Below, piece by piece: positions 7,743-16,009 of a stretch of 64,000 nt of DNA. Position numbers and translations under genes: made by a program. The stretch comes from Thermophilibacter provencensis. Its GTDB lineage: Bacteria > Actinomycetota > Coriobacteriia > Coriobacteriales > Atopobiaceae. Within the stretch, counting starts at the first letter, position 1; each line of letters begins with the position of its first letter. Location: positions 1-64,000 of the forward strand of contig NZ_JAUDEA010000004.1 in NCBI RefSeq assembly GCF_030372065.1. Reading direction: 5' to 3'. The notes beneath the pieces are model-generated. The model had not been told where the DNA came from. It did no database searches and saw only the letters and a list, made by a program, of their open reading frames with translations.

Positions 7743-8809
7743 ACAATAATATTAACGGGACGCTATTTTCTTTGCACTATGGCAATGTGTCGGAGGTTTA
7801 TTCTCAGTGGCCGGCACCCGACTTAATTATATCCGATGGTGCGTATGGTGTTCGTGGATTTCGGGGAGATACAACTGATGCAGCAGGCTTGGTCGATTGG
7901 TATAAGCCGCATGTCTTAGCCTGGGCAAAAGCTGCCAAGCCGTCCACAAGTCTATGGTTTTGGAATACAGAGGTTGGATGGGCAACCGTCCATCCGTTGC
8001 TTTTGGCTACAGGATGGGAATATGTTCAGCTGGCTGTATGGGACAAAGGATTGGCACATATCGCTGGAAATGTAAATGGAAAAACTATTAGGCAACTGCC
8101 GGTTGTAACTGAGGTATCTGCTTTATATCGAAGAAAAATCTATTTGCAGACAGGCGATGGACAAACTTTAGGAGCAAAAGAGTGGTTGCGTGCTGAATGG
8201 CAGCGCAGCGGATTGCCGCTTTGCAAATCCAATGAAGCGTGCGAAGTTAAAAACGCGGCCACGCGAAAGTATCTAACTGCTGATTGGCTTTGGTATTGGC
8301 CGCCCGGTGAGGCGGTTGAAAAAATGGCTGATTATTGCACCAGACATGGGAAAAAGACTACTTGGCCGTATTTCTCATTAGATGGAATACACAACGTAAC
8401 GGCCCGTGATTGGGATGCGTTGCGTTCGGTTTGGAATCATAGGAATGGGATCACAAACGTATGGAGCAGGCCACCCCTTGCTGATTCTGAACGGTTGAAG
8501 GGTACAATGGAACGCAGTGCACCGAGAACGTACAAACCGACAAAGTTATCTTCGGCTCATCTGAATCAAAAACCATTAGACCTAATGCTGACTCAAGTCG
8601 CCGCAACCACAAATGAAGGTAGTGTTGTTTGGGAACCTTTTGGAGGCTTAGCATCAGCTTCTGTAGCCGCTGTTCTATTAGGCCGACACGCATATGCAGC
8701 AGAAATTGACAAAACTTTTGTTAATTTGGCAAAAGAACGACTCATCGAAGCCAATGAAAGTTTACAAAACAATGGAGTGTATAATTTTAGGGAGGAAAAA
8801 AGTGAGTGA
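7739..8809 (+). CDS. Site-specific DNA methyltransferase (N4/N6, beta class) of a restriction-modification system
   Basis: 356 residues. A catalytic motif IV variant SDGAYGV lies near residue 31; the common DPPY/SPPY reads DGAY. The SAM-binding motif VWEPFGGLASASVAALLG lies near residue 298, preceded by HLNQKPLDLM. This order (motif IV first, SAM motif last) is that of the beta class, with the target-recognition region between. It transfers a methyl group to adenine-N6 or cytosine-N4 to protect the host DNA. It overlaps the upstream regulator by 4 bp and the downstream nuclease by 8 bp. The recognition sequence cannot be read from the protein. Confidence 0.85.
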   Translation: MNNNINGTLFSLHYGNVSEVYSQWPAPDLIISDGAYGVRGFRGDTTDAAGLVDWYKPHVLAWAKAAKPSTSLWFWNTEVGWATVHPLLLATGWEYVQLAVWDKGLAHIAGNVNGKTIRQLPVVTEVSALYRRKIYLQTGDGQTLGAKEWLRAEWQRSGLPLCKSNEACEVKNAATRKYLTADWLWYWPPGEAVEKMADYCTRHGKKTTWPYFSLDGIHNVTARDWDALRSVWNHRNGITNVWSRPPLADSERLKGTMERSAPRTYKPTKLSSAHLNQKPLDLMLTQVAATTNEGSVVWEPFGGLASASVAAVLLGRHAYAAEIDKTFVNLAKERLIEANESLQNNGVYNFREEKSE

Positions 8810-9671
8810 AGTAACTAGATACACGCTTCCAGCTGATGACGAACGGACAGAGCTTCAAATGGGAGTAATTAAAGCACTGCAAGCAGTGCCAATGCACTTT
8901 AAGTCCACAATTAACATCGAAGGCTTGTCTGCAACAGATCTGTTTGCAATGAATACACTTCTGGGGGGCGCTATCGAGGAACAAACAGTTGCCACATTAA
9001 ATGCGACAAGAGCGATTTGGGACCCAAGCGGTAAATGGGCAAATTACGAATTCAGAAGATATGCTGAAAGTTTTCCCGATGTTCGCCTTGAAAGAGCTGG
9101 AGGAGAACAGCCTCTGATTGGAATTGAGCTGAAAGGATGGTATCTGCTTGCCAAAGAAGAAATGCCTTCTTTTCGCTTTAAGGCTTCCGCAGATGCAATG
9201 ACCGTATGGGACTTAATTGCTGTATTTCCCTGGTCCCTTTCTAATGTGATATCTGGACAGCCTATTTTAGAGGAACCATATATCGAACAAGCAAAATACG
9301 CTGCCGATTTACGGACATATTACTGGGAACATCGTAGTCCAAACGCAATGCCAGTAGAACATCCAGAGACGCACCCATATCCAGAAGCGGGTAGTTCGTA
9401 TTCTGATATAGTACATGATGATCGAGGCGGTAATTTCGGACGCATTGCTAGGGTACACGGCTTGATGGAGGATTGGGTATCAGACACGATGACATTACCT
9501 CTTGCTGGCATTGAGGCCAGGTGGTGGGTACGCTTTCTGAAGCTATTTGACGAACGCGGTAATGAAGAAGTAGTCCGTCAGCGATTTGAGCGTTTGGCAC
9601 AGGCTGCCGGTCACGATTCTGGATGGGTAGACGAGGTTGTATTCCATGTCAAGCAACTAATGGATTTATAA
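8802..9671 (+). CDS. Type II restriction endonuclease, PD-(D/E)XK type
   Basis: 289 residues from GTG 8802, with GGGAGG upstream inside the methyltransferase end. A candidate catalytic core is FPDVRL (Asp near residue 92) followed by IGIELKGWY (Glu-x-Lys near 107), matching PD...(D/E)XK nucleases. Companion position and overlap with the methyltransferase make it the cognate restriction enzyme. No homologue of known specificity was recognised. As a pair the two genes protect against phage and also stabilise the element, because loss of the methyltransferase exposes the chromosome to residual nuclease. Confidence 0.75.
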   Translation: MSEVTRYTLPADDERTELQMGVIKALQAVPMHFKSTINIEGLSATDLFAMNTLLGGAIEEQTVATLNATRAIWDPSGKWANYEFRRYAESFPDVRLERAGGEQPLIGIELKGWYLLAKEEMPSFRFKASADAMTVWDLIAVFPWSLSNVISGQPILEEPYIEQAKYAADLRTYYWEHRSPNAMPVEHPETHPYPEAGSSYSDIVHDDRGGNFGRIARVHGLMEDWVSDTMTLPLAGIEARWWVRFLKLFDERGNEEVVRQRFERLAQAAGHDSGWVDEVVFHVKQLMDL

Positions 9672-9704
9672 AAAAGCTACTTCAAAAAGAAAGGCATACG
9701 GCAA

Positions 9705-11414
9705 ATGGCACAAAAGAAATTGCGCTGCTATCTCTATACCCGCGTTTCCACGCAGATGCAGGTGGACGGATACAGTCTGGATGCACAACAAGATCGACTG
9801 AAAAAGGAGGCTGCTCACCGCAATTTGCAGGTGGTCGCCGTCTTTTCGGACGAGGGCAAATCCGGCAAGAACACCACTGGCAGGCCGCAGTTTCAGGAAA
9901 TGATGCGCCGGATACAGAATGGCAACGAAGACCACGTCGATTATGTGCTGGTCTTCAAGCTGTCCCGGTTTGGCAGGAATGCCGCTGATGTGTTGAACAA
10001 CTTGCAGATCATGCAGGATTTCGGTGTCAATCTCATCTGCGTAGAAGATGGGATTGATTCTGCCAGTGCTGCCGGAAAAATCCTCTTTCCTGTTCTTGCC
10101 GGTGTTGCAGAGCTGGAGCGTGAAAACATTCAGGCTCAGACGATGGCTGGACGTTGGCAGAAGGCTCGTGAAGGCAAATGGAATGGCGGTCAAGCTCCAT
10201 ACGGCTATCGGATCGAGGATGGTGTACTGGTCATCGAAGATTCCGAAGCTGCGCTTGTTCGGCTAATTTTCGAAAAATATGTGCAGTCTGATATGGGTAT
10301 AAACGGCGTTGCCAAATGGTTGAATGAGAACGGATATAGTAAGCAGGCTCGTCAAAATGGGATATATAGCCGGATTTCAGCTACTTTCGTGAAAGGGGTA
10401 GTGGACAATCCAGTCTATGCCGGAAAAATCGCTTACGGACGCCGGAAAAGCGAGAAAATAGAAGGCACACGCAATGAATACCATACCGTCAAACAGGCGG
10501 AATATGAAATATTTGACGGGAAGCATGAGGCCATTATTTCGGACGAGCTCTGGCAGGCCGCGCGAGCAAAGCGAGGCTTGAACGCCTACAAGCGGGAAAA
10601 AAGATACAGCCCGGAACACGCTCACATCCTTTCCGGTCTCGTCAAATGCCCTATCTGCGGCGCACCGATGTACGGCGTCGTGAACCGGAAGAAGAAAAAA
10701 GATGGTTCCGGCGAATTCTACACAGATATGTGGTACTATATCTGCAAGAATACCAAAACCGTAAGCGGCCAGCGCTGCACATACACAAAGCACATCCGGC
10801 AGGACGCGGTGAATGAGCAGGTGCGCCGTGTAGTCCAGGAAGCGCTGCGGAATATGGATTTCACAGCGGACATTATGAAATCCATCGGAACCGACGCCAA
10901 TCTGGACGCTTTACAGGCGGAAGCCGATACTCTCACTGCTGCCAAAAAGAAGGAAGAACGCCAGAAGGCCAAGCTGCTATCGAAGATTATGGAACTTGAT
11001 GCCGACGATGAGCTGTACGACGAAATGTACGATGACCTGCAAGGGCTGCTGCGCCAGCGAATGAAGCGTATTTCCGAATTGGACAGCAAGATCAATCAGG
11101 TGAGTATCGCTATTCAGAACGCAGGCAGCAAGGCCGCTACGGCTGAGGAAGTATATGCCACCATGCGGATTATCGTGGACATGATGGACATTATGCCGGA
11201 GCGTGACGAACAGGAAATCATGCACTCATTGCTTGACAGCGTGCAGATTTACCCTGAGCGGCAGCCAAACGGCCTCTGGATCAAGAGCGTTCGCTTCAAA
11301 GTTCCGCTGGAATTTGACGGTGTATCGTCACATGACGTGATTATTGACAATGACAATAATTCCCTATCTAATGTAAGTAATGACGAAAGCGTGGTCACAC
11401 TCGTCCGACGCTGA
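9705..11414 (+). CDS. Large serine recombinase (integrase of the rlmD element)
   Basis: 569 residues. The resolvase-type catalytic domain opens with YLYTRVSTQMQVDGYSL (catalytic Ser15) and continues with KLSRFGRN and AELEREN. The recombinase domain (GKWNGGQAPYGYRI) follows, then a zinc ribbon (CPICG...YYICKN...RCTY) and a coiled coil (about residues 420-460). Such enzymes integrate and excise without host factors. The final residues SVVTLVRR are encoded by host DNA beyond attR: they look like the displaced native end of RlmD (VETVV-TLVRR). In the excised circle the recombinase therefore has a different C-terminus. Confidence 0.93.
   Translation: MAQKKLRCYLYTRVSTQMQVDGYSLDAQQDRLKKEAAHRNLQVVAVFSDEGKSGKNTTGRPQFQEMMRRIQNGNEDHVDYVLVFKLSRFGRNAADVLNNLQIMQDFGVNLICVEDGIDSASAAGKILFPVLAGVAELERENIQAQTMAGRWQKAREGKWNGGQAPYGYRIEDGVLVIEDSEAALVRLIFEKYVQSDMGINGVAKWLNENGYSKQARQNGIYSRISATFVKGVVDNPVYAGKIAYGRRKSEKIEGTRNEYHTVKQAEYEIFDGKHEAIISDELWQAARAKRGLNAYKREKRYSPEHAHILSGLVKCPICGAPMYGVVNRKKKKDGSGEFYTDMWYYICKNTKTVSGQRCTYTKHIRQDAVNEQVRRVVQEALRNMDFTADIMKSIGTDANLDALQAEADTLTAAKKKEERQKAKLLSKIMELDADDELYDEMYDDLQGLLRQRMKRISELDSKINQVSIAIQNAGSKAATAEEVYATMRIIVDMMDIMPERDEQEIMHSLLDSVQIYPERQPNGLWIKSVRFKVPLEFDGVSSHDVIIDNDNNSLSNVSNDESVVTLVRR
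11383..11403 (+). other. Right attachment site (attR)
   Basis: Element sequence ends near the GT at 11391-11392. The following GTCACACTCGTCCGACGC-TGA is GC-rich and reads TLVRR-stop in frame with the recombinase, the expected original 3' end of the host rlmD. Restoring HVETVV+TLVRR gives a natural-length RlmD C-terminus. Confidence 0.6.
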
Positions 11415-11443
11415 TCGTCTGGTCGCATTAGTCGGGATTTGGG

Positions 11444-11652
11444 CTCTCGTGTAGCGCACGGGCCCCTTCGCTGGAAATCTGCCTCTTCGTGTAGCGTGAA
11501 ATCGGGCCCTGATACGCCTCTTCGCACGTAGCGGTAACCCGCGTAGCCGCAAAGTCCCAGTTGGCAGCAAGCCGCCTACTCAACAGGGTTGCTAAAGCAC
11601 GCTACACGAAGGGGCAGATTTCCATGGGCGCGGGTGTTGCGCTACACGAGAG
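11444..11652. repeat. Dispersed ~200-bp palindromic repeat, copy 1 (GTGTAGCG core)
   Basis: Two modules face each other: CTCTCGTGTAGCGC ... GAAATCTGCCTCTTCGTGTAGCGTGAAA on the left, and GCACGCTACACGAAGGGGCAGATTTCC ... GCGCTACACGAGAG on the right. The same arrangement recurs at 20327-20525. No open frame was found in it. It lies between the element's right end and the purN terminator, on the host side. Confidence 0.8.
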
Positions 11653-11667
11653 GCCGAATCTCAAAAA

Positions 11668-11694
11668 GGCTGCGGCCCCTTTGGGGCCGCAGCC
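11668..11694 (-). terminator. Rho-independent terminator of the pur operon
   Basis: GGCTGCGGCCCC (11668-11679) pairs perfectly with GGGGCCGCAGCC (11683-11694) around a 3-nt loop. The AAAAA just to the left is a T-run on the minus strand, so this ends the purE-srt-purF-purM-purN transcript. Confidence 0.92.
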
Positions 11695-11730
11695 TTGAAA
11701 ATCTTGAAAATGCCTTGGCCGGCGAGCCCT

Positions 11731-12345
11731 TTACGCGGGGTCAATCGCCACCGTCAGGTTCTCGCGCACGTGCACGCGACCGGCGGCGAGAAGCCCCACG
11801 ACCTCGGGATAGAGCTCGTGCTCAATCTCGTGGATGTGCTCCTCGAGCTCGTCGACCGTCCAGCCCTCCTCAACGGGCAGCGCGCGCTGCGCGATGATGG
11901 GGCCGGCATCGTAATCGGCGTTGGCAAAGTGCACCGTCACGCCCGTGACCTTGACGCCGCGCTCATACGCGTCGGCGATGGCGTGCGCGCCGGGAAAGCT
12001 CGGCAGCAGTGCGGGATGCAGGTTCACCACACGGTTGGGGAACGCCGCCAGGATGGGGTCATGCACCTTGCGCATGTAGCCCGCCATGATGACGTAGTCC
12101 ACGCCGCGACGGCTCAGCTCGGAGGCAATGATCTCGTCCGCCTGCTCAGGGTCGGCATAGATCTCCTTGGAGAGCGTGAGAGTCTGCAGGCCCGCGGCCT
12201 CGGCGCGCTTGAGGCCAAAGGCACTCGGGCGCGAGCTCACCACCAGCTCAATCGTCGCGTCGAGCGTGCCGTCGGCAATGCGATCGATGATGGCCTGAAG
12301 GTTGGTCCCGCTGCCGGAGATGAGAACGCCCAGCTTAATGCTCAT
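11731..12345 (-). CDS. purN: Phosphoribosylglycinamide formyltransferase
   Basis: 204 residues from ATG 12345 (the frame is open further upstream, but MSIKLGVLISGSGTNLQAII is the family's N-terminus). It transfers a formyl group from 10-formyl-tetrahydrofolate to GAR in purine synthesis. Visible landmarks are GSGTNLQ for the phosphate, MAGYM, NLHPALLPSFPG with the catalytic Asn/His, and HFANADYDAGPIIAQ with the catalytic Asp. The start overlaps the end of purM by 11 bp, and it is the last gene of the operon before the terminator at 11668. Confidence 0.96.
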   Translation of the reverse strand: MSIKLGVLISGSGTNLQAIIDRIADGTLDATIELVVSSRPSAFGLKRAEAAGLQTLTLSKEIYADPEQADEIIASELSRRGVDYVIMAGYMRKVHDPILAAFPNRVVNLHPALLPSFPGAHAIADAYERGVKVTGVTVHFANADYDAGPIIAQRALPVEEGWTVDELEEHIHEIEHELYPEVVGLLAAGRVHVRENLTVAIDPA

Positions 12346-13426
12346 CGTCGTACACGACCTTCCCCTTCTCGCCCGGCATTCCGGCAACCACGCGACCAAC
12401 CTCAAACGGCGAGAAGCCCTGCGCCACCAGCGCCTCGCAAACGGCGTCCTCGTCGTCCGCGGCGCAGATGATCGCCATGCCCACGCCCATGTTGAACGTG
12501 CGGTACGCCTCCTCCAGCGTGAGACCCGCCTCGCGAATCATGTACGCGATGACGGGCGGCATGTCCCAGGCCGGACCGGCCTCGCCGCCGCGATAGACCA
12601 GCGCGTCCAGCCCCTCGGGCATGGCGCGGTCGAGGTTCTCGGTGATGCCGCCGCCCGTGATGTGCGCCATCGCGTGGATGGGCGCACCGGCGCGCAGCGC
12701 GGCGAGAAGCCCACCGGCGTAGATGGTCGTCGGGCGCATGACGGCGTCGGCGAGCGACTCCCCGCCCAGCTCATCGAGCGGCGTCTCCAGCTCCTCCACC
12801 ATGCGACCCTCGATGGCAACCTTGCGCACGAGCGAGTAGCCGTTGGAGTGGATGCCCGAGCTCGGAAGGCCCAGGATGACGTCGCCCTCGCGCACCAGGT
12901 CCGGGCCGATCATCTTGGGGCGGTCCACCACGCCCACCACAAAGCCGGCGAGGTCATAGTCACCCTCGGCCATAACACCGGGGTGCTCGGCCATCTCGCC
13001 GCCCACGAGCGCGCAGCCGGACTTGCGGCAACCCTCGGCGATGCCCCCCACGATCTTGGCCACGTGCTCGGCGCGCAGCTTGCCGATGGCCACGTAGTCG
13101 AGGAAGAACAGCGGCTCGGCTCCCATGGGCACGATGTCGTCCACGCACATGGCAACGAGGTCCTCGCCCACCGTCTCGTGGCGGTCGAGCAGCTGCGCGA
13201 TGGCGAGCTTGGTGCCCACGCCGTCGGTGCCGGAGACCAGAATAGGCTCCTCCATGTCCTTGAGCGCGGCCGCCGAGAAGCACGAGCCAAAGCCGCCCAG
13301 GCCTCCGATGACCTCGGGGCGGTTGGTTGCGGCAACGGCCGCCTTGATCGCGTCGACGGCGCGGGCGCCCTCGGCGGTGTCAACACCTGCGTCCTCGTAG
13401 CTCACATGCTTGGTGTTCTCAGCCAT
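12335..13426 (-). CDS. purM: Phosphoribosylformylglycinamidine cyclo-ligase (AIR synthetase)
   Basis: 363 residues. It closes the imidazole ring of FGAM to give AIR, using ATP. The sequence shows YEDAGVD at the N-terminus, GGFGSCF, VSGTDGVGTKLAIA and a MCVDDIVPMGAEPLFFLDY block, then SSGIHSNGYSLVR and HITGGGITENLDR, the nucleotide- and substrate-binding signatures of PurM. It overlaps purF by 8 bp upstream and purN by 11 bp downstream, so it sits in a tightly coupled operon. Confidence 0.97.
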   Translation of the reverse strand: MAENTKHVSYEDAGVDTAEGARAVDAIKAAVAATNRPEVIGGLGGFGSCFSAAALKDMEEPILVSGTDGVGTKLAIAQLLDRHETVGEDLVAMCVDDIVPMGAEPLFFLDYVAIGKLRAEHVAKIVGGIAEGCRKSGCALVGGEMAEHPGVMAEGDYDLAGFVVGVVDRPKMIGPDLVREGDVILGLPSSGIHSNGYSLVRKVAIEGRMVEELETPLDELGGESLADAVMRPTTIYAGGLLAALRAGAPIHAMAHITGGGITENLDRAMPEGLDALVYRGGEAGPAWDMPPVIAYMIREAGLTLEEAYRTFNMGVGMAIICAADDEDAVCEALVAQGFSPFEVGRVVAGMPGEKGKVVYDDEH

Positions 13427-14966
13427 CTTGGTCCTTTCGGGTTGGGCGATTCAAAGGGGCTGCCCCTTTTGAATCATTATCGAGGAAGTCCTTCGCATCT
13501 TTGAGCGGCATCCGAGACGTCTCGGACGCCGGGGCAAGATTCTTGGGCTCGTACTCGGCAAGAAAGCGGTCGCCCCAGTACGAGCGCGGAATCTCAACGG
13601 GGTACTCCCCGGTAAAGCACGCCTTGCAGTAGCCGTGGGCGTCACCGCCGGGCACGCAGGCAAGAAGCCCCTCGATGGAAAGAAACCCCACGGAGTCCGC
13701 CTCAATGTGGGCGCGAATCTCCTCGAGGGTCATCTTTGCTGCGATGAGCTGGTCCTGGCTGCCCGTGTCAATCCCGTAGAAGCACGGCCACGCAACCATC
13801 GGCGAGGCGGAGCGCACGTGCACCTCGGTCGCACCGGCCTCCTTGAGCATGCGCACGATCTGGCGGCTCGTGGTGCCGCGGACGATGGAGTCGTCCACCA
13901 TCACCAGGCGCTTGCCGCGCACCACATCGGGCAGGGCGTTGAGCTTCAGGCGCACGCCCATCTGCCGCAGCTCCTGAGTGGGCTGAATGAAGGTGCGCGC
14001 CACGTAACGGTTCTTGATGAGGCCCGTTCCAAAGGGAATCCCCAGCTCCTGGGCAAAGCCCTCGGCCGCAGGGGTGCCGGAGTCCGGCACAGAGATCACA
14101 AGGTCCGCCTCGACGGGCGTCTCCTGAGCCAGGCGACGCCCCATGTTGTTGCGCATGAGGTAGAAGCTCGAGCCGTCCTTCATCGAGTCCGGGCGCGAGA
14201 AGTACACGTGCTCAAAGATGCACTCCGCGCGACATCCCAGCTGGCAGCCGCGCTCAGAGCGCAGGCCGTCATCGGAGACGCGAATGATCTCCCCGGGCTC
14301 GATCTCTCGCACAAACTTGGCGCCGGCAATGTCGAGCGCGCAGGTCTCGCTCGCAACGACCCAGCCGTCGTCACCGAGGTGACCTAGCACCAGCGGCCGG
14401 ATACCGTGCGGGTCGCGGAAGGCGTAGAGCGCGTTCTCGCGCACGAGCACCATGGCGTAGCCGCCCTCAAGCATGCGCATCGTGTGCGCGATGCCCGTGC
14501 GAAGGCGCCCCGAGCGCTGCGTGAAGTAGCCGATGAGCTTGGCCGCCACCTCGGAGTCCGTGTTGGAGCGGAAGGGAATGCCCATCTCGATGAGCTCGCG
14601 GCGCAGCACGTCAAAGTTCACGAGCGTGCCGTTGTGCGCCAGCGCGATGATCACGTCGTTGATCGTGGAGAGGTGCGGCTGCGCGGCCTCCCAGCCGCGC
14701 GCACCCGCCGTGCCGTAGCGGCAGTGCCCGCACGCGACCTTACCCGACATGGCGGTGAGATCGGCGTCCGAGAAGACCTGCGTCACCAGGCCAAGGTCCT
14801 TGCGCACGAGCACGGAGCGCCCGTCGCCCACCGCGATTCCCGCCGACTCCTGGCCGCGGTGCTGCAGCGCGCGCAGGGCAAAGTAGGTGATGCGGGCCAC
14901 GTCGCGCTCGGGCGCCCACACACCAAAGACGCCGCATTCCTCGTGGAGCTTCTCGGCAGCGGGCAT
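13419..14966 (-). CDS. purF: Amidophosphoribosyltransferase (glutamine PRPP amidotransferase)
   Basis: 515 residues from ATG 14966; a GTG one codon upstream is also possible, both after GGGAGG. It catalyses the first committed step of purine synthesis. A short propeptide (MPAAEKLHEE) precedes the nucleophile Cys of CGVFGVW. The glutaminase domain shows HRGQESAG and HNGTLVN; the PRPP-binding loop is MVDDSIVRGTTSRQIV. Cysteines in RAECIF, WPCFYGID and GYCKACFTG match the Fe-S cluster ligands of the Bacillus-type enzyme. Its last ~20 codons contain a palindromic repeat (13448-13475), translated as SKGAAPLN. The start overlaps the sortase stop (TGATG). Confidence 0.97.
   Translation of the reverse strand: MPAAEKLHEECGVFGVWAPERDVARITYFALRALQHRGQESAGIAVGDGRSVLVRKDLGLVTQVFSDADLTAMSGKVACGHCRYGTAGARGWEAAQPHLSTINDVIIALAHNGTLVNFDVLRRELIEMGIPFRSNTDSEVAAKLIGYFTQRSGRLRTGIAHTMRMLEGGYAMVLVRENALYAFRDPHGIRPLVLGHLGDDGWVVASETCALDIAGAKFVREIEPGEIIRVSDDGLRSERGCQLGCRAECIFEHVYFSRPDSMKDGSSFYLMRNNMGRRLAQETPVEADLVISVPDSGTPAAEGFAQELGIPFGTGLIKNRYVARTFIQPTQELRQMGVRLKLNALPDVVRGKRLVMVDDSIVRGTTSRQIVRMLKEAGATEVHVRSASPMVAWPCFYGIDTGSQDQLIAAKMTLEEIRAHIEADSVGFLSIEGLLACVPGGDAHGYCKACFTGEYPVEIPRSYWGDRFLAEYEPKNLAPASETSRMPLKDAKDFLDNDSKGAAPLNRPTRKDQDG
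13448..13475. repeat. Short palindromic unit inside the 3' end of purF
   Basis: GATTCAAAGGGGC faces GCCCCTTTTGAATC with a near-zero loop. A close relative, ATGATTCAAAAGGGG..., lies inside the degV-like gene end (43007-43041). Both are translated in the same way: SKGAAPLN here and SKADSPLLN there. Confidence 0.8.
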
Positions 14967-15982
14967 CACTCGGTACCTCCCTTGGGAACACAGACGAGCA
15001 GGGTACGGCCTGAGTCGCCGTTTTCGTAGTTGCAGGTGCAGAGCGTGAGCACGTTGGTGGCGGCGGCAACCTTCTCGGCGGCGTCCGCGCGCTTGGTCAC
15101 GGCCACGTCGAGAAGCCCCGTGAGGTAGGCGCGCAGCTCGTCCTCGGAGCCAAAGGTGAACGTGCGGACGTTGGCGTCGTTGGCGTCGGTCTCGTAGAGC
15201 AGCAGCGGCTCGAGCTCGTAGGTTGTGTCCTCGGTCACGTACCAGACCGTGGAGACGCTGTCGAACATCTCCTGGTTGGCCATGTCCGAGATGGGCTTGA
15301 ACATGGCGCCGTTGCGCAGGTGGTGCCCGTAGATGATGGTCTGGGCGTCAACCATGCCCGGCGCGGTGTTGGCATAGTCCATGAAGACCTGCCCCCCGAG
15401 CGAGTACTCGCCCTCGGCGCTCGTGTGCAGGTACTTGTCGTTGTCTGGGCCCTGGTAGACGGGGAAGTTGACCGCCGTGCCCGGAATCTGCAGCCAGCCC
15501 ACGACCTCGTCGTTCACGGCCCTGAGGCTCGCCCAGTCCACCTGCGGCGGCGTGGTGCCGTTGTCGGAGACGTCCGCGAACGTGGCCAGCTCCTCGTTGA
15601 TGCGGTCCTGCTCGCTGTACTGCCACTGGTTGTAGAGCCACATGCCCGCAGCGGTGGCAATGAGCGCGATGCCAATGACAAAGAGCAGGACGGACACCAC
15701 GCGACCGGCGCGCTTCCTTGGGTCGCGGCTGCGGCGGCCGGAGAGGTCGTAGGGGTCAGTCTCGCGGAAGTGGCTCTCGCGGCGGCGACGGTTGCTGCCG
15801 CCGCGCTCGGGCTCGGAGACCACCGGGATGAAGTGCGCTGCGGAGCTGCGGGGCGTGTCCGCGGCGTGCGGGTTTCCCGCCGGCGCGTGGTAGGACTCGT
15901 CGCCCCCGCGCGGGGTGTGGAGGTCAACGTGGCGTCCCGTCGGGCGCGCGGCGCCCTCGGGCTGCTTGAAGTGCGAGGCCAT
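14966..15982 (-). CDS. Class B-like sortase, embedded in the purine operon
   Basis: 338 residues. A cytoplasmic, charged, low-complexity N-terminus (about 1-92) is followed by one membrane segment (about 93-116) and an extracellular sortase domain. Catalytic residues: His in IIYGHHLRNG (about 220), Cys in LTLCTCNYE (about 317) and Arg in SGRTLLV (about 326). The spacing between barrel strands and the CNYEN after the active site resemble class B enzymes. Sortases cut a sorting motif and attach proteins to the wall or to pili. It overlaps purF by 1-4 bp and follows purE by 27 bp, so it is co-transcribed with purine genes, an odd setting. A link to the giant surface protein at 27110 is inference. 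Confidence 0.88.
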   Translation of the reverse strand: MASHFKQPEGAARPTGRHVDLHTPRGGDESYHAPAGNPHAADTPRSSAAHFIPVVSEPERGGSNRRRRESHFRETDPYDLSGRRSRDPRKRAGRVVSVLLFVIGIALIATAAGMWLYNQWQYSEQDRINEELATFADVSDNGTTPPQVDWASLRAVNDEVVGWLQIPGTAVNFPVYQGPDNDKYLHTSAEGEYSLGGQVFMDYANTAPGMVDAQTIIYGHHLRNGAMFKPISDMANQEMFDSVSTVWYVTEDTTYELEPLLLYETDANDANVRTFTFGSEDELRAYLTGLLDVAVTKRADAAEKVAAATNVLTLCTCNYENGDSGRTLLVCVPKGGTE

Positions 15983-16009
15983 GCGGGCTCCTTGTCGCTT
16001 GTCGCGGGA

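Larger units (their letters stand above)
2532..11392 (+). mobile_element. Integrative mobilizable element (IME) inserted in rlmD
   Basis: About 8.9 kb of clearly AT-richer DNA lies between two halves of the host rlmD 3' end. Gene order: element-supplied rlmD tail, iteron-like repeats, HUH-SF3 Rep (3519-5477), small coiled-coil protein (5538-5855), MobV-type relaxase (6076-7479), ribbon-helix-helix protein (7587-7742), DNA methyltransferase and restriction endonuclease (7739-9671), large serine recombinase (9705-11414). All genes are on the plus strand. There are no type IV secretion genes, so transfer would need a helper conjugative element. The 3' end of rumA is a known target of serine-recombinase elements in Firmicutes, and the gene content and composition point to a Clostridia-like donor. 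The right end is fixed by the recombinase frame entering host sequence. Confidence 0.85.
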
